Assembly (NCBI RefSeq): GCF_018882465.1
Contig: NZ_JACVOK010000001.1
Coordinates: 434,001-498,000 of the forward strand
Origin: Polynucleobacter sp. 73C-SIWE
GTDB lineage: Bacteria; Pseudomonadota; Gammaproteobacteria; Burkholderiales; Burkholderiaceae
Reading direction: 5' to 3'
DNA length: 64,000 nt
The position numbers were made by a program, and so were the translations under genes. Shown here piece by piece: positions 9,410 to 17,946 of this stretch. Below the pieces are notes generated by a model. That model saw only the letters and a program-made list of their open reading frames with translations, made no database searches and was not told the DNA's origin. Positions within the stretch are counted from its first letter, which is position 1, and each line of letters starts with the position of its first letter.

Positions 9410-10540
9410 TTAATTTGGTAACAATAACCACATCTTGCCATTTTGTTTCATGCGCCCTGCGATTTCTCCCGCAGCATCACCAGAACCCCAATAAAAATCG
9501 GCCCTAACGCCACCTACGATGGCTTTTCCTGTGTCTTGTGCCATCACGAGTTTTTGCAAGGATTGATTACTTAAAGGCTTAGTTGTAGCTAAGAATACAG
9601 GTGCGCCTAATGGCATAGCCTGTAAATCAACTGCAATACTGCGCCCTGCAGTTAAGGGAACGCCAAGCGCTCCTGTTGGACCAAGATCTGCATCCACATT
9701 GCTGGGCAGCTCTTTGAAAAATACAAAACGTGGGTTTGCATTGAGCATTTCATTAACGCGATCAGGGTTCCGTTTTGCCCATTGTGAAATTCCTTGCATG
9801 CTTGCCTCACCACGTGTCATCTCTTTGCGATCTATCAACCATTGTGCAGATGATTTAAACGGCTGCTCATTAGTACCCGCAAAACCGAGGCGGAGAATGC
9901 GGCCATCCTGCAGACGAATTTTTCCTGAGCCCTGAATTTGCATAGATGCAGCAGCAACAGGATCTTGTACCCAAGCAATTTCAGATCCTTGTAGTATCCC
10001 GGAGCTCATGAGTTCAGCGCGAGTTGGTCCTGGATTAGGTCGCGATTTTTTCCAAGCATTTGGGTAAGCATAGAGCGGCACGTTATAAGTACTGGTGCGA
10101 GTTTGCGAGCCATTCATTACGGGCTCGTAGTAGCCAGTAATTAAACCTGTGTCGCTACCAGCGCTATTACGAATTTCGTAGGCTTGAAAGTTACTCTCAA
10201 AATATCGACGAACAGATTGTGTATCGCGAGCAGATACGCTTGCAGCTAGTGCGCACACTTGGCGCCAATTCATTTCGCCACTACGTTTACGCAATACCTC
10301 ACAACTCTTGAGCCATGCAGGCCACGCTTGAGATACATCATCATCCTGCCAACCTGGTAAGGCTTGCCACGAAACCGCATTGAAACTTGCAATTGAGGAG
10401 CTATAAGATGAAGGCGGTGTGCCGGAACTACTGGCTCGATAGCCAGTACTCCTAGTGGGTGGCGTGGAGCATCCAGCCACTAAGCTCGCAATCAGAATAG
10501 CGAATACACTTACCTGAACTAATTTAAATTTAGAAATCAT
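9410..10540 (-). CDS. mltA: Membrane-bound lytic murein transglycosylase A (MltA)
   Basis: MltA is an outer-membrane lipoprotein that cleaves glycan strands of peptidoglycan to 1,6-anhydromuropeptides. The 376-residue product has a signal peptide ending in a lipobox LVAGC (~residue 24). GLITGYYEPVMNGS and the QIQGSGKIRLQDGR segment are typical of the MltA barrel. A C-terminal 3D domain holds the catalytic aspartates (AQDTGKAIVGGVRADFYWG). The ATG at 10540 was chosen over a TTG at 10549. No clear Shine-Dalgarno site precedes it. Its start codon shares a CATG with a small ORF on the other strand. Confidence 0.93.
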   Translation of the reverse strand: MISKFKLVQVSVFAILIASLVAGCSTPPTRSTGYRASSSGTPPSSYSSSIASFNAVSWQALPGWQDDDVSQAWPAWLKSCEVLRKRSGEMNWRQVCALAASVSARDTQSVRRYFESNFQAYEIRNSAGSDTGLITGYYEPVMNGSQTRTSTYNVPLYAYPNAWKKSRPNPGPTRAELMSSGILQGSEIAWVQDPVAAASMQIQGSGKIRLQDGRILRLGFAGTNEQPFKSSAQWLIDRKEMTRGEASMQGISQWAKRNPDRVNEMLNANPRFVFFKELPSNVDADLGPTGALGVPLTAGRSIAVDLQAMPLGAPVFLATTKPLSNQSLQKLVMAQDTGKAIVGGVRADFYWGSGDAAGEIAGRMKQNGKMWLLLPN

Positions 10541-10652
10541 GATTGCCAATTTACTTGATCAATACCCAATGCTGCTCTTTGTCATTGAAGGTGCTATTGC
10601 CTTAGGACTCTTGCTGTTTATTGTCCTATGGACGGGCAAAGGGAAAAAATAG
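10539..10652 (+). CDS. Possible 37-residue single-pass membrane peptide
   Basis: An ORF of 37 codons starts with ATG at 10539 and ends with TAG at 10652. The peptide has an acidic/polar head (about residues 1-10), one hydrophobic segment rich in Leu, Ile, Phe and Val (about 11-31) and a basic tail GKGKK. That is the layout of a genuine small membrane protein with N-out/C-in orientation. Against it, the ribosome site is weak and it lies divergent to mltA with start codons sharing one CATG. Not recognised as a known family. It fills an otherwise empty 130-bp gap between mltA and apaG. Confidence 0.5.
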   Translation: MIANLLDQYPMLLFVIEGAIALGLLLFIVLWTGKGKK

Positions 10653-10669
10653 CTTTTTTAAGCGCGACC

Positions 10670-11044
10670 TTAATGCAGGGTCCGCGGCATCACTAATGCA
10701 AATTCAGGAATGGGTGCCTGAAAAAACTGGGCCTCCTCGGTAACGCAAAAGTACTCGCCCCGCATCGTTCCTGCTGGGGTAGGTAAAGTAGCCCAGCTGG
10801 TGTATTCAAATTGCTCACCAGCGCGTAACAAAGGTTGTTGCCCAACCACCCCTAAGCCACGCACCTCTTGGACGTCATTGTCCCCATCGGTAATGAACCA
10901 ATGACGGGCAATAAGCTGGATGCTAGCGGTACCCGTATTGCGGATGGTGACCGTGTAGGCAAAGGCAAATTGGCGATTATCGGGGTCAGATTGCTCCGCA
11001 AGGTACTGAGCTTTGACCGAAATGCTGATTTCATGGGGATTCAT
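10670..11044 (-). CDS. apaG: ApaG-domain protein
   Basis: ApaG is a small cytoplasmic protein with a fibronectin-III-like beta-sandwich fold. It is linked genetically to cobalt/magnesium homeostasis in enterics, but its biochemical role is unresolved. From the ATG at 11044 the product is 124 residues, the standard family length. An in-frame ATG six codons upstream (11062) is also possible, and the weak ribosome sites do not decide. Family strings include FAYTVTIRNTG, ARHWFITDGDNDVQEVRGLGVVGQQP and MRGEYFCVTEEAQFFQAPIPEFAL. It is divergent from rpe across less than 50 bp. Confidence 0.93.
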   Translation of the reverse strand: MNPHEISISVKAQYLAEQSDPDNRQFAFAYTVTIRNTGTASIQLIARHWFITDGDNDVQEVRGLGVVGQQPLLRAGEQFEYTSWATLPTPAGTMRGEYFCVTEEAQFFQAPIPEFALVMPRTLH

Positions 11045-11093
11045 GCTCGAATTCTGCTCCATCCTAAGGCCAACTGCAAGCTAGAATCTAGGG

Positions 11094-11819
11094 ATGGAAA
11101 GCCAAAAATTACCCTCAAATCGTCAATTTGTTATCGCCCCCTCCATTCTGTCGGCTGACTTTGCCTGTCTAGGCAAGGAGGTTCAAGACGTTCTGACAGC
11201 TGGCGCCGATTGGATTCACTTTGACGTGATGGATAACCACTACGTACCCAACCTCACAATTGGCCCCCTAGTTTGTGAGGCTATTCGTCCGCATGCCCTG
11301 AAAAATGGCAAACCTGCAGTGATCGATGTTCACCTCATGGTTGAGCCCGTAGATCGTATCGTGCCTGATTTTGCAAAAGCTGGCGCCAATCTCATTAGCT
11401 TTCATCCTGAGGCGAGTCCGCACGTCAATCGCACTCTGAATTTAATTCGTGATCAAGGTTGTCAAGCAGGTCTTGTGTTTAATCCCGCAACACCACTCGA
11501 TCATTTAGATCACACTTTGGAATTACTCGACTTAGTTTTACTCATGTCAGTGAATCCGGGATTTGGTGGTCAATCCTTTATTCCAAGCACTCTGAATAAA
11601 ATTGAACAAGTGCGTGTGCGCTTAGATCGTTACGAAGCTGAGACCGGTCGCCACATTCGTCTTGAAGTTGATGGTGGAATCAAAGTAGACAACATCGCAC
11701 AAGTGGCTCAAGCAGGCGCTGACACCTTTGTTGCTGGCTCAGCCATTTTTGGAAAAGATAATTACACACAAGTTATTGAGGCCATGCGCACTGAATTAGG
11801 AAAGACTGGAAAATCCTAA
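11094..11819 (+). CDS. rpe: Ribulose-phosphate 3-epimerase
   Basis: Rpe interconverts D-ribulose 5-phosphate and D-xylulose 5-phosphate in the pentose phosphate pathway. The 241-residue TIM barrel shows [14 protein letters not shown], the metal-binding [17 protein letters not shown] and [10 protein letters not shown], then [21 protein letters not shown] (catalytic Asp) and the phosphate loop FVAGSAIFG. It is the first gene of a run into trpEGDC, overlapping the trpE ATG by one base (TAATG). In many proteobacteria gph lies between rpe and trpE; it is absent here. Confidence 0.96.
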   Translation: MESQKLPSNRQFVIAPSILSADFACLGKEVQDVLTAGADWIHFDVMDNHYVPNLTIGPLVCEAIRPHALKNGKPAVIDVHLMVEPVDRIVPDFAKAGANLISFHPEASPHVNRTLNLIRDQGCQAGLVFNPATPLDHLDHTLELLDLVLLMSVNPGFGGQSFIPSTLNKIEQVRVRLDRYEAETGRHIRLEVDGGIKVDNIAQVAQAGADTFVAGSAIFGKDNYTQVIEAMRTELGKTGKS

Positions 11820-13324
11820 TGCAGCGCGAAGAATTTAATGCCCTAGCAAAACAGGGTTTCAATCGCATTCCTCTGGTTAAAGAGGTACTTGCCGATCTGG
11901 AAACCCCGCTATCGCTTTACGTCAAACTCAGCCAAGCATTTGGCAAGAAAAATACCTATCTCTTGGAATCCGTTTTAGGTGGTGAGCGCTTTGGTCGCTT
12001 CTCCTTTATTGGCTTGCCTGCCAAAACGCTCATTCGCACTGTGGGTACCCCATCCAAACCCGTGAATGAAGTCATTACTGATGGCAAGGTAGTCGAGACC
12101 AATACTGATAATCCGCTCGATTTTGTAGATGCTTACTTCAAACGCTTTAAGGTCTCAGTAGAGTCTGGTCTACCGCGTTTTTGCGGCGGTCTTGCTGGCT
12201 ACTTTGGTTATGACACCGTTCGATACATCGAATCACGCTTAGCCAAACATGATTTACCAGATGAACTTGGTGTGCCCGATATTCAACTCATGCTGACTGA
12301 AGAGTTAGCAGTCATTGATAATGTCGCTGGAAAGATTTATTTCATTGTCTATGCAGATCCGGGCAATGCTGATGGCTTTGAAAAGGCACAAGACCGCTTA
12401 AAAGAATTACTTACTTGCCTTGGCAAGCCGGCGAATATGCCTGCATCACTACCCAGTACAAAAACAGATCTGATTCGTAAATTTAAAGCTGCAGATTTTG
12501 AAGAGGCGGTACGCAAGACTAAAGAATATATTTTGGCTGGTGATTGTATGCAGGTTGTGATTGGTCAGCGCATTAGTAAACCATTTACCGACTCACCATT
12601 GGCGCTATACAGAGCATTACGCTCTTTAAACCCATCGCCTTATATGTACTTCTATGATTTTGGCGATATGCAAATTGTGGGCTCCTCCCCAGAAATCCTC
12701 GTTCGCCAAGAAAAACGTGCTGCAGAGAAAATTGTGACGATTCGCCCTCTGGCCGGTACCCGTCCACGTGGCGCTAACCCTACGGAAGATGAGCGTCTGG
12801 CTCAAGAGTTGCTGGCAGACCCTAAAGAAATTGCTGAGCATGTCATGTTGATTGATCTTGCTCGCAATGATGTTGGCAGAATCGCCAAGACAGGATCAGT
12901 CAAAGTTACAGACTCCATGTCGATCGAAAAATACTCTCACGTGCAACACATTGTGAGTTCAGTTGAAGGCGATCTTTTAGATAATATGAGCAATATGGAT
13001 GTCTTACGAGCAACCTTCCCTGCGGGCACACTCTCTGGTGCACCCAAAATTCGTGCGATGGAAATTATTGATGAAATGGAAATTGTGAAGCGCGGAGTTT
13101 ATGGTGGCGCAGTCGGATATCTCTCTTTCTCAGGCGATATGGATGTTGCAATTGCAATTCGTACCGGGGTCATTCGTGATGGCATGCTGCACTCCCAAGC
13201 GGGCGCAGGTGTCGTAGCTGACTCTGATCCTACCGCCGAATGGAAAGAAACCGAAGCTAAAGCGCGTGCAGTTTTAACAGCCGCTGAATTAGTACAAGGA
13301 GGACTCGATGCTCCTAATGATTGA
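11819..13324 (+). CDS. trpE: Anthranilate synthase component I
   Basis: TrpE makes anthranilate from chorismate, using ammonia supplied by TrpG; it is the first step of tryptophan synthesis. The 501-residue protein has an N-terminal segment with [18 protein letters not shown], which includes the Leu-Glu-Ser feedback-site motif. It has the conserved chorismate-binding C-terminal domain with [47 protein letters not shown] and a final [11 protein letters not shown]. Length is normal. It overlaps rpe by 1 bp and trpG by 17 bp. No leader peptide or attenuator can fit at the rpe-trpE junction, so control probably acts upstream of rpe. Confidence 0.97.
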   Translation: MQREEFNALAKQGFNRIPLVKEVLADLETPLSLYVKLSQAFGKKNTYLLESVLGGERFGRFSFIGLPAKTLIRTVGTPSKPVNEVITDGKVVETNTDNPLDFVDAYFKRFKVSVESGLPRFCGGLAGYFGYDTVRYIESRLAKHDLPDELGVPDIQLMLTEELAVIDNVAGKIYFIVYADPGNADGFEKAQDRLKELLTCLGKPANMPASLPSTKTDLIRKFKAADFEEAVRKTKEYILAGDCMQVVIGQRISKPFTDSPLALYRALRSLNPSPYMYFYDFGDMQIVGSSPEILVRQEKRAAEKIVTIRPLAGTRPRGANPTEDERLAQELLADPKEIAEHVMLIDLARNDVGRIAKTGSVKVTDSMSIEKYSHVQHIVSSVEGDLLDNMSNMDVLRATFPAGTLSGAPKIRAMEIIDEMEIVKRGVYGGAVGYLSFSGDMDVAIAIRTGVIRDGMLHSQAGAGVVADSDPTAEWKETEAKARAVLTAAELVQGGLDAPND

Positions 13325-13874
13325 TAACTATGATTCGTTTACCTACAACCTTGTTCAGTATTTTGCTGAGCTAGGTGAAGAAGTAAAAGTGTTTCGGAAT
13401 GACGAAATCACTGTGGAAGATATTGCGAAATTCAAGCCCGCACGCATTTGCATTTCCCCTGGCCCCTGCAGCCCTGCAGAAGCCGGCATCTCAGTGGAGA
13501 CCATCAAACGCTATGCAGGACAGATTCCGATCCTAGGCGTATGTCTTGGCCATCAAGCCATTGGCGAAGCATTTGGTGGCAAGGTGATTCGTGCCCAGAA
13601 AGTCATGCACGGCAAGACTGACTTGATTCACCACACAGGCGTAGGCGTTTTCAAAAACCTACCAGACCCCTTTAAAGTCACGCGCTACCATTCACTCGCT
13701 ATTGAAAAAAGTTCCTTACCTGCAGCGCTGGAAGTAACAGCCACCTCTTCTGATGGAGAGATCATGGGTGTACGCCATCGTGAGCTCGCAGTTGAAGGAG
13801 TGCAATTTCATCCCGAGTCCATTCTCTCTGAGCACGGCCACGCCCTACTCAAAAATTTCTTACTTAATCAGTAA
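13308..13874 (+). CDS. trpG: Anthranilate synthase component II (glutamine amidotransferase)
   Basis: TrpG releases ammonia from glutamine and channels it to TrpE. The 188-residue class I amidotransferase has [16 protein letters not shown] at the start, [12 protein letters not shown] (~residue 50), the nucleophile cysteine in [15 protein letters not shown] (~79) and the catalytic His/Glu in QFHPESIL (~168). A strong AGGAGG ribosome site lies inside the end of trpE, 5 bp before the ATG, and decides the start. As in many bacteria, the enzyme may also serve as PabA for folate synthesis; the sequence alone does not tell. Confidence 0.96.
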   Translation: MLLMIDNYDSFTYNLVQYFAELGEEVKVFRNDEITVEDIAKFKPARICISPGPCSPAEAGISVETIKRYAGQIPILGVCLGHQAIGEAFGGKVIRAQKVMHGKTDLIHHTGVGVFKNLPDPFKVTRYHSLAIEKSSLPAALEVTATSSDGEIMGVRHRELAVEGVQFHPESILSEHGHALLKNFLLNQ

Positions 13875-13888
13875 CTCAGTAAAAGAAT

Positions 13889-14923
13889 ATGAGCGCTACG
13901 CCAATTACTCCCCAAGAAGCACTACAACGTTGCATTGAACATCGCGAACTCTTTCATGATGAAATGACTGCGATGATGCGGCTCATCATGAGCGGAGAAA
14001 TGTCACCAGAGCTTGTGGCCGGCTTATTGGTAGCTCTACGCACTAAAAAAGAGACTGTCGGAGAAATCGCCGCGGCAGCACAAGTCATGCGTGAATTTGC
14101 AACCACCGTTCATGTGGATGACCGCACACATCTAGTCGATGTTGTGGGTACAGGTGGCGATGGAGCGCATACTTTTAACATCTCCACTGCAGCGATGTTT
14201 GTTGCAGCAGCAGCTGGGGCAAAAATTGCTAAGCACGGCAATCGGAGTGTCAGTAGCAAGTCTGGTAGCGCCGATGTACTCGAAGCATTAGGTGTAAATC
14301 TAGGGCTTTCTGCAGAGCAGGTTGCTCAATGCATCTCTACTGTAGGGGCTGGCTTTATGTTTGCCCCCAATCACCACCCTGCCATGAAGAACGTTGTGCC
14401 CATTCGCAAACAATTGGGTGTACGGACGATTTTCAATATCCTAGGGCCGCTGACCAATCCTGCTGATGCCAAACGTATCTTGATGGGCGTGTTTCATCCT
14501 GATCTTGTGGGCATTCAGGCTCGGGTACTGCAAGCTTTAGGCATGGAACATGCTCTGGTGGTGTATGGTCGCGATGGTCTAGACGAGATCTCTTTAGAGG
14601 GACCAACTCTAGTTGGCGAACTCAAGGGCGGCGTTGTGCGTGAATATGAAATTCATCCAAAAGACTTTGGATTGAAGACTGCCCTCACCAATAGCTTCAA
14701 AGTAGCCAATGCCGAAGAATCAAAAAAAATCGTATTAGATGTAATTGATAACAAGCCAGGTGCAGCGAGTGATATTGTGTGTCTGAATGCAGGAGCAACC
14801 CTATATGTTGCTGGTGTAGCCAAAGATATCGCCTCTGGCATAGAAATGGCCAAAGCAGCGATTACATCTGGGGCCGCACGTCAGAAGTTAGATGCATTTG
14901 TCGCTGCAACCCAATCCAAATAA
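13889..14923 (+). CDS. trpD: Anthranilate phosphoribosyltransferase
   Basis: TrpD transfers the phosphoribosyl group of PRPP to anthranilate. The 344-residue protein has the helical N-terminal domain and then the signature [25 protein letters not shown] (~residues 82-106), [21 protein letters not shown] and [33 protein letters not shown]. These cover the PRPP glycine loop and the anthranilate tunnel. Length is normal. It starts 14 bp after trpG and is followed within 5 bp by trpC. The usual betaproteobacterial order trpEGDC is kept; trpF, trpB and trpA are not in the window. Confidence 0.97.
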   Translation: MSATPITPQEALQRCIEHRELFHDEMTAMMRLIMSGEMSPELVAGLLVALRTKKETVGEIAAAAQVMREFATTVHVDDRTHLVDVVGTGGDGAHTFNISTAAMFVAAAAGAKIAKHGNRSVSSKSGSADVLEALGVNLGLSAEQVAQCISTVGAGFMFAPNHHPAMKNVVPIRKQLGVRTIFNILGPLTNPADAKRILMGVFHPDLVGIQARVLQALGMEHALVVYGRDGLDEISLEGPTLVGELKGGVVREYEIHPKDFGLKTALTNSFKVANAEESKKIVLDVIDNKPGAASDIVCLNAGATLYVAGVAKDIASGIEMAKAAITSGAARQKLDAFVAATQSK

Positions 14924-14928
14924 AGCCT

Positions 14929-15732
14929 ATGAGCGATATCCTCGACAAAATTGTTGCGACCAAGAAGATTGAGATTGCCCATGACCTTCAGAAAATCTCT
15001 CTTGGCAATCAACGCGATATTGCCGAATCAAACAACAAAGACACTTTACTAAAGCCACGTGGTTTCATTTACGCAATTGAAAATAAAATTGCTGCTGGTA
15101 AGGCAGGTGTGATTGCGGAGATTAAAAAAGCAAGTCCCAGCAAAGGAATTCTGCGGGAAAACTTTAACCCCACACAAATTGCCCAATCCTATGAAAAGCA
15201 TGGGGCAGCCTGCTTATCAGTACTGACCGATGTGGACTATTTCCAGGGCTGTAATGCCTTTCTTCAAGAGGCTAGATCAGCTTGCAATATTCCAGTTCTG
15301 CGCAAAGACTTTACTATCGATCCTTATCAAGTCTATGAAGCTCGTGCGATTGGTGCGGATGCCATTCTCTTAATTGTGGCCTGCTTAGAACTCAATCAAA
15401 TGAAAGAGCTTGAGGCCTGCGCCCATGAACTAGGCTTAGATGTTTTAGTCGAGGTTCACAATGCTCCCGAGCTAGAGCGAGCATTAGAACTAAAAACACC
15501 CTTACTTGGGATTAATAACCGTAACCTTAAGACATTTGAAGTAACACTACAAACTACGCTGTCACTTCTCTCTATGGTTCCAAAGGATAAAACTTTGGTT
15601 ACCGAATCAGGGATATTAGGTCGCAGTGATGTGCAATTGATGCGCGACAATCAAATCAATGCATTCTTAGTGGGCGAAGCATTCATGCGTGCGGCCGATC
15701 CTGGAGTCTCCCTTAACGAGCTGTTCTCCTAA
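14929..15732 (+). CDS. trpC: Indole-3-glycerol phosphate synthase
   Basis: TrpC closes the indole ring from carboxyphenylamino-deoxyribulose phosphate with loss of CO2 and water. The 267-residue monofunctional TIM barrel starts with [16 protein letters not shown]. It has [18 protein letters not shown] (catalytic Glu/Lys, ~residues 67-84), [44 protein letters not shown] and [12 protein letters not shown]. The frame is open 150 bp upstream into trpD, but the ATG at 14929 fits family length. The last 20 bp overlap the 3' end of the convergent membrane-protein gene. Confidence 0.96.
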   Translation: MSDILDKIVATKKIEIAHDLQKISLGNQRDIAESNNKDTLLKPRGFIYAIENKIAAGKAGVIAEIKKASPSKGILRENFNPTQIAQSYEKHGAACLSVLTDVDYFQGCNAFLQEARSACNIPVLRKDFTIDPYQVYEARAIGADAILLIVACLELNQMKELEACAHELGLDVLVEVHNAPELERALELKTPLLGINNRNLKTFEVTLQTTLSLLSMVPKDKTLVTESGILGRSDVQLMRDNQINAFLVGEAFMRAADPGVSLNELFS

Positions 15733-16291
15733 CTTTATTCAAAATGTCTAGGCTGTATTTGACTAAAGAGATTAATAGCAGGGAACCGAGTATGTCGCCA
15801 ATAAACATGACAGAGACATGATTTACTCCGCCCGCATTATCTAATGCCATAGTAGAAAACCACCACTGATGTAAGCCAGCACTCAGAAATGAATACACCA
15901 GAATACAAATAATTAATTTCTGAAAATTGAGGTCACTCAAATCGGGTGCTAGTCGAACGTTACTAAGCACGAAAAACCTTGCAAGGTATGGAGCAAAGCC
16001 AGAGACTATACCGATACCAATGCAAAGCATTAAGTCATGAGGAAAATCACCGTGGTAGCTAATCAAAAATGATGCCAAGGTAATGCCTATAGCCCCTGGA
16101 AGTCCAAAAATCAAAGTCAGAAATAAACGCAGGCCTGCTGGCAAGTAAATCCAATTAACGCCTAGACTAAAGATAAACTCACTGGTTAGCCAGTGATTAA
16201 TGTAAAACAGAGAGGCGTAAGCAAGCACGCTAATTGCAAATCCAGAAAAAGCTTCGGAAGCAGTTGTTAAAATTTTAATCATTACATTCAT
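15713..16291 (-). CDS. Membrane protein of unknown function, MASE1-like in outline
   Basis: I do not recognise this 192-residue protein as a named family. It has five or six hydrophobic segments (about residues 13-33, 48-78, 84-104, 124-146 and 158-180). The pattern W-x-x-LPAGLRL, a charged middle loop, and a last helix carrying [17 protein letters not shown] resemble the MASE1 integral-membrane sensor fold. No output domain (GGDEF, kinase) is attached. It is convergent with trpC (20-bp overlap) and divergent from a small winged-helix gene. A 17-bp palindrome covers its start codon, and a second in-frame ATG lies at 16282. Confidence 0.75.
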   Translation of the reverse strand: MNVMIKILTTASEAFSGFAISVLAYASLFYINHWLTSEFIFSLGVNWIYLPAGLRLFLTLIFGLPGAIGITLASFLISYHGDFPHDLMLCIGIGIVSGFAPYLARFFVLSNVRLAPDLSDLNFQKLIICILVYSFLSAGLHQWWFSTMALDNAGGVNHVSVMFIGDILGSLLLISLVKYSLDILNKVRRTAR

Positions 16292-16300
16292 TATGAATGT
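16284..16300. promoter_or_regulatory. 17-bp palindrome, candidate operator
   Basis: ACATTCAT-T-ATGAATGT is a perfect inverted repeat with 8-bp arms, centred at 16292. It covers the first ATG of the membrane-protein gene and lies ~100 bp upstream of the divergent winged-helix gene. A second, shorter perfect palindrome, ATCAATTGAT, follows at 16315-16324. Small winged-helix regulators often bind such sites in the shared promoter region. Binding by the neighbouring protein is inference only. Confidence 0.45.
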
Positions 16301-16390
16301 TTTTCTTGATGTAAATCAATTGATAAAATTTATAAGAAAGCATACAGTACTCTTGAAATCCATACAAAACTAGAGCTAATCACCAAATAT

Positions 16391-16741
16391 ATGTCATCCA
16401 CAAAACCAGCATCCTACCTCCGCTTTCTCAATTTGATCGATGCTCTAGATCGGATGAACCCTGGCAAGAAACTAGACTGCATTGAAGAAAACTTGCTAGA
16501 TAAGATTATTCACTGCGCACATTCCAAAGAATCTATCTTGGTGGGTGATTTAATTGCACTCTCAGAGCTAGGCTCACAAGCAACCTTACATGGTCGCTTA
16601 AAAAATCTTAGCGTAATGGGTTACATCAAAATGGTTTCAAATGCTGATGGACGCAAAAAAGAAGTGTTACCAACAAAGTTGGCGCTCAAACGCTACGAAG
16701 AAATTTCCAAATGCCTCGAGAAAGCAGTAAAGTCCGCTTAA
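16391..16741 (+). CDS. Small winged-helix (MarR-like) DNA-binding protein
   Basis: This 116-residue protein is all helix in character. At about residues 48-85 it has a helix-turn-helix followed by a wing (LIALSELGSQATLHGRLKNL, then GYIKMVSNADGRKKE), as in MarR-type and related regulators. A C-terminal basic helix (LALKRYEEISKCLEKAVKSA) could serve dimerisation. It lacks the full length of classical MarR proteins (~140). Exact family unknown. It is divergent from the MASE1-like membrane protein and followed by a strong terminator. It may regulate that neighbour and itself. Confidence 0.75.
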   Translation: MSSTKPASYLRFLNLIDALDRMNPGKKLDCIEENLLDKIIHCAHSKESILVGDLIALSELGSQATLHGRLKNLSVMGYIKMVSNADGRKKEVLPTKLALKRYEEISKCLEKAVKSA

Positions 16742-16760
16742 GTTCATTTCACCTCAATAA

Positions 16761-16788
16761 AAAAGCCCTTATTAAAAGGGCTTTTTTA
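16761..16788. terminator. Rho-independent terminator, usable in both directions
   Basis: AAAAGCCCTT pairs with AAGGGCTTTT (10-bp stem, 16761-16770 with 16776-16785) around a 5-base loop and is followed by a T-run on the plus strand. The A-run on the left side gives a T-run on the minus strand too. It lies between the winged-helix gene (plus) and ychF (minus), which converge here. Confidence 0.88.
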
Positions 16789-16811
16789 TTACTCAAAAGA
16801 TGCATTCGTCC

Positions 16812-17906
16812 TTACACGTTGAATAAGAAATTCAGCACATCCCCATCCTTAACGACGTATTCCTTGCCTTCAGCCCTCATCTTGCCAGCTTCTTTAGCGC
16901 CTGCCTCACCCTTAAATTGAATGAAGTCATCATAAGCAATAGTTTGTGCTCGAATAAAGCCGCGCTCAAAATCCGTATGAATAACACCTGCAGCCTGTGG
17001 TGCAGTATCGCCCTGATGAATAGTCCAGGCACGCACCTCTTTCACACCAGCAGTAAAGTAAGTTTGCAAACCAAGGAGTGAATACCCGGCACGAATAACG
17101 CGATCTAAGCCAGGCTCTTCCATGCCCAAGTCAGCCAAGAATTCTGTTTTATCAGCGTCATCAAGATCGGCAATCTCGGCTTCAATCGCTGCGCAAACGG
17201 CAACTACTGGAGCCTTTTCTTTTGCGGCATGTTGCTTTACTGCCTCAAGATGAGGATTATTTATAAAGCCGTCCTCTTTTACGTTCGCAACATACATTGC
17301 GGGTTTAGCAGTAACTAAACACAGGGGTTTAATTAAGAGCAATTCTTCTTCACTTAAATTGAGGCTGCGCACAGGAAGTGCCGAATCAAGGTGTGTTTGC
17401 ACTTTAATGAGGACCGCTACCAAAGCCGCTGCCTCTTTATCGTTACCCGATTTAGCAGCCTTCGTCGAGCGATTGAGTGTTTTTTCAACAGTGGCCAAAT
17501 CAGATAAAGCCAGCTCGGTATCAATCACACCAATATCGGCTATAGGGTCAATCTTGCCTGCAACGTGGATCACATTCGGATCTTCAAAGCATCGGACCAC
17601 GTGGGTAATGGCATCCGTTTCTCGAATATTGGCTAGGAATTGATTACCCAGACCCTCGCCTTTGGAGGCACCAGCAACCAAGCCAGCAATATCGACAAAC
17701 TCGACGGCAGCTGGCAGGATGCGCTCGGGCTTCACAATCTCAGCCAGGGCGGCTAAACGGGGGTCGGGAACCTCGACTACACCTACATTGGGCTCAATCG
17801 TGCAGAAAGGATAGTTTTCCGCCGCGATCCCAGCCTTGGTAAGCGCGTTAAAGAGGGTAGATTTGCCGACGTTAGGCAGGCCGACGATGCCACATTTCAA
17901 AGACAT
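16812..17906 (-). CDS. ychF: Redox-regulated ATPase YchF
   Basis: YchF (OLA1 family) is a P-loop protein of the Obg group that prefers ATP over GTP, binds ribosomes and affects the oxidative-stress response. The protein from the ATG at 17906 is 364 residues and starts with the family string [19 protein letters not shown]. An ATG two codons upstream also exists. [18 protein letters not shown] (switch I), [21 protein letters not shown] (G3, ~residue 66) and a C-terminal TGS-like domain ending in [13 protein letters not shown] are visible. Length is normal. It is a single gene, divergent from the ubiH-like gene. Confidence 0.96.
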   Translation of the reverse strand: MSLKCGIVGLPNVGKSTLFNALTKAGIAAENYPFCTIEPNVGVVEVPDPRLAALAEIVKPERILPAAVEFVDIAGLVAGASKGEGLGNQFLANIRETDAITHVVRCFEDPNVIHVAGKIDPIADIGVIDTELALSDLATVEKTLNRSTKAAKSGNDKEAAALVAVLIKVQTHLDSALPVRSLNLSEEELLLIKPLCLVTAKPAMYVANVKEDGFINNPHLEAVKQHAAKEKAPVVAVCAAIEAEIADLDDADKTEFLADLGMEEPGLDRVIRAGYSLLGLQTYFTAGVKEVRAWTIHQGDTAPQAAGVIHTDFERGFIRAQTIAYDDFIQFKGEAGAKEAGKMRAEGKEYVVKDGDVLNFLFNV

Positions 17907-17946
17907 AGTCATATTGTAAAGGGGCTGGATTCGATATCATCGAGTT

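Noticed and set aside
14779..14928. 50-residue N-terminal extension of trpC
   Set aside because: It lies inside trpD, has improbable Cys/Trp composition and is not in the TrpC family; the ATG at 14929 fits.
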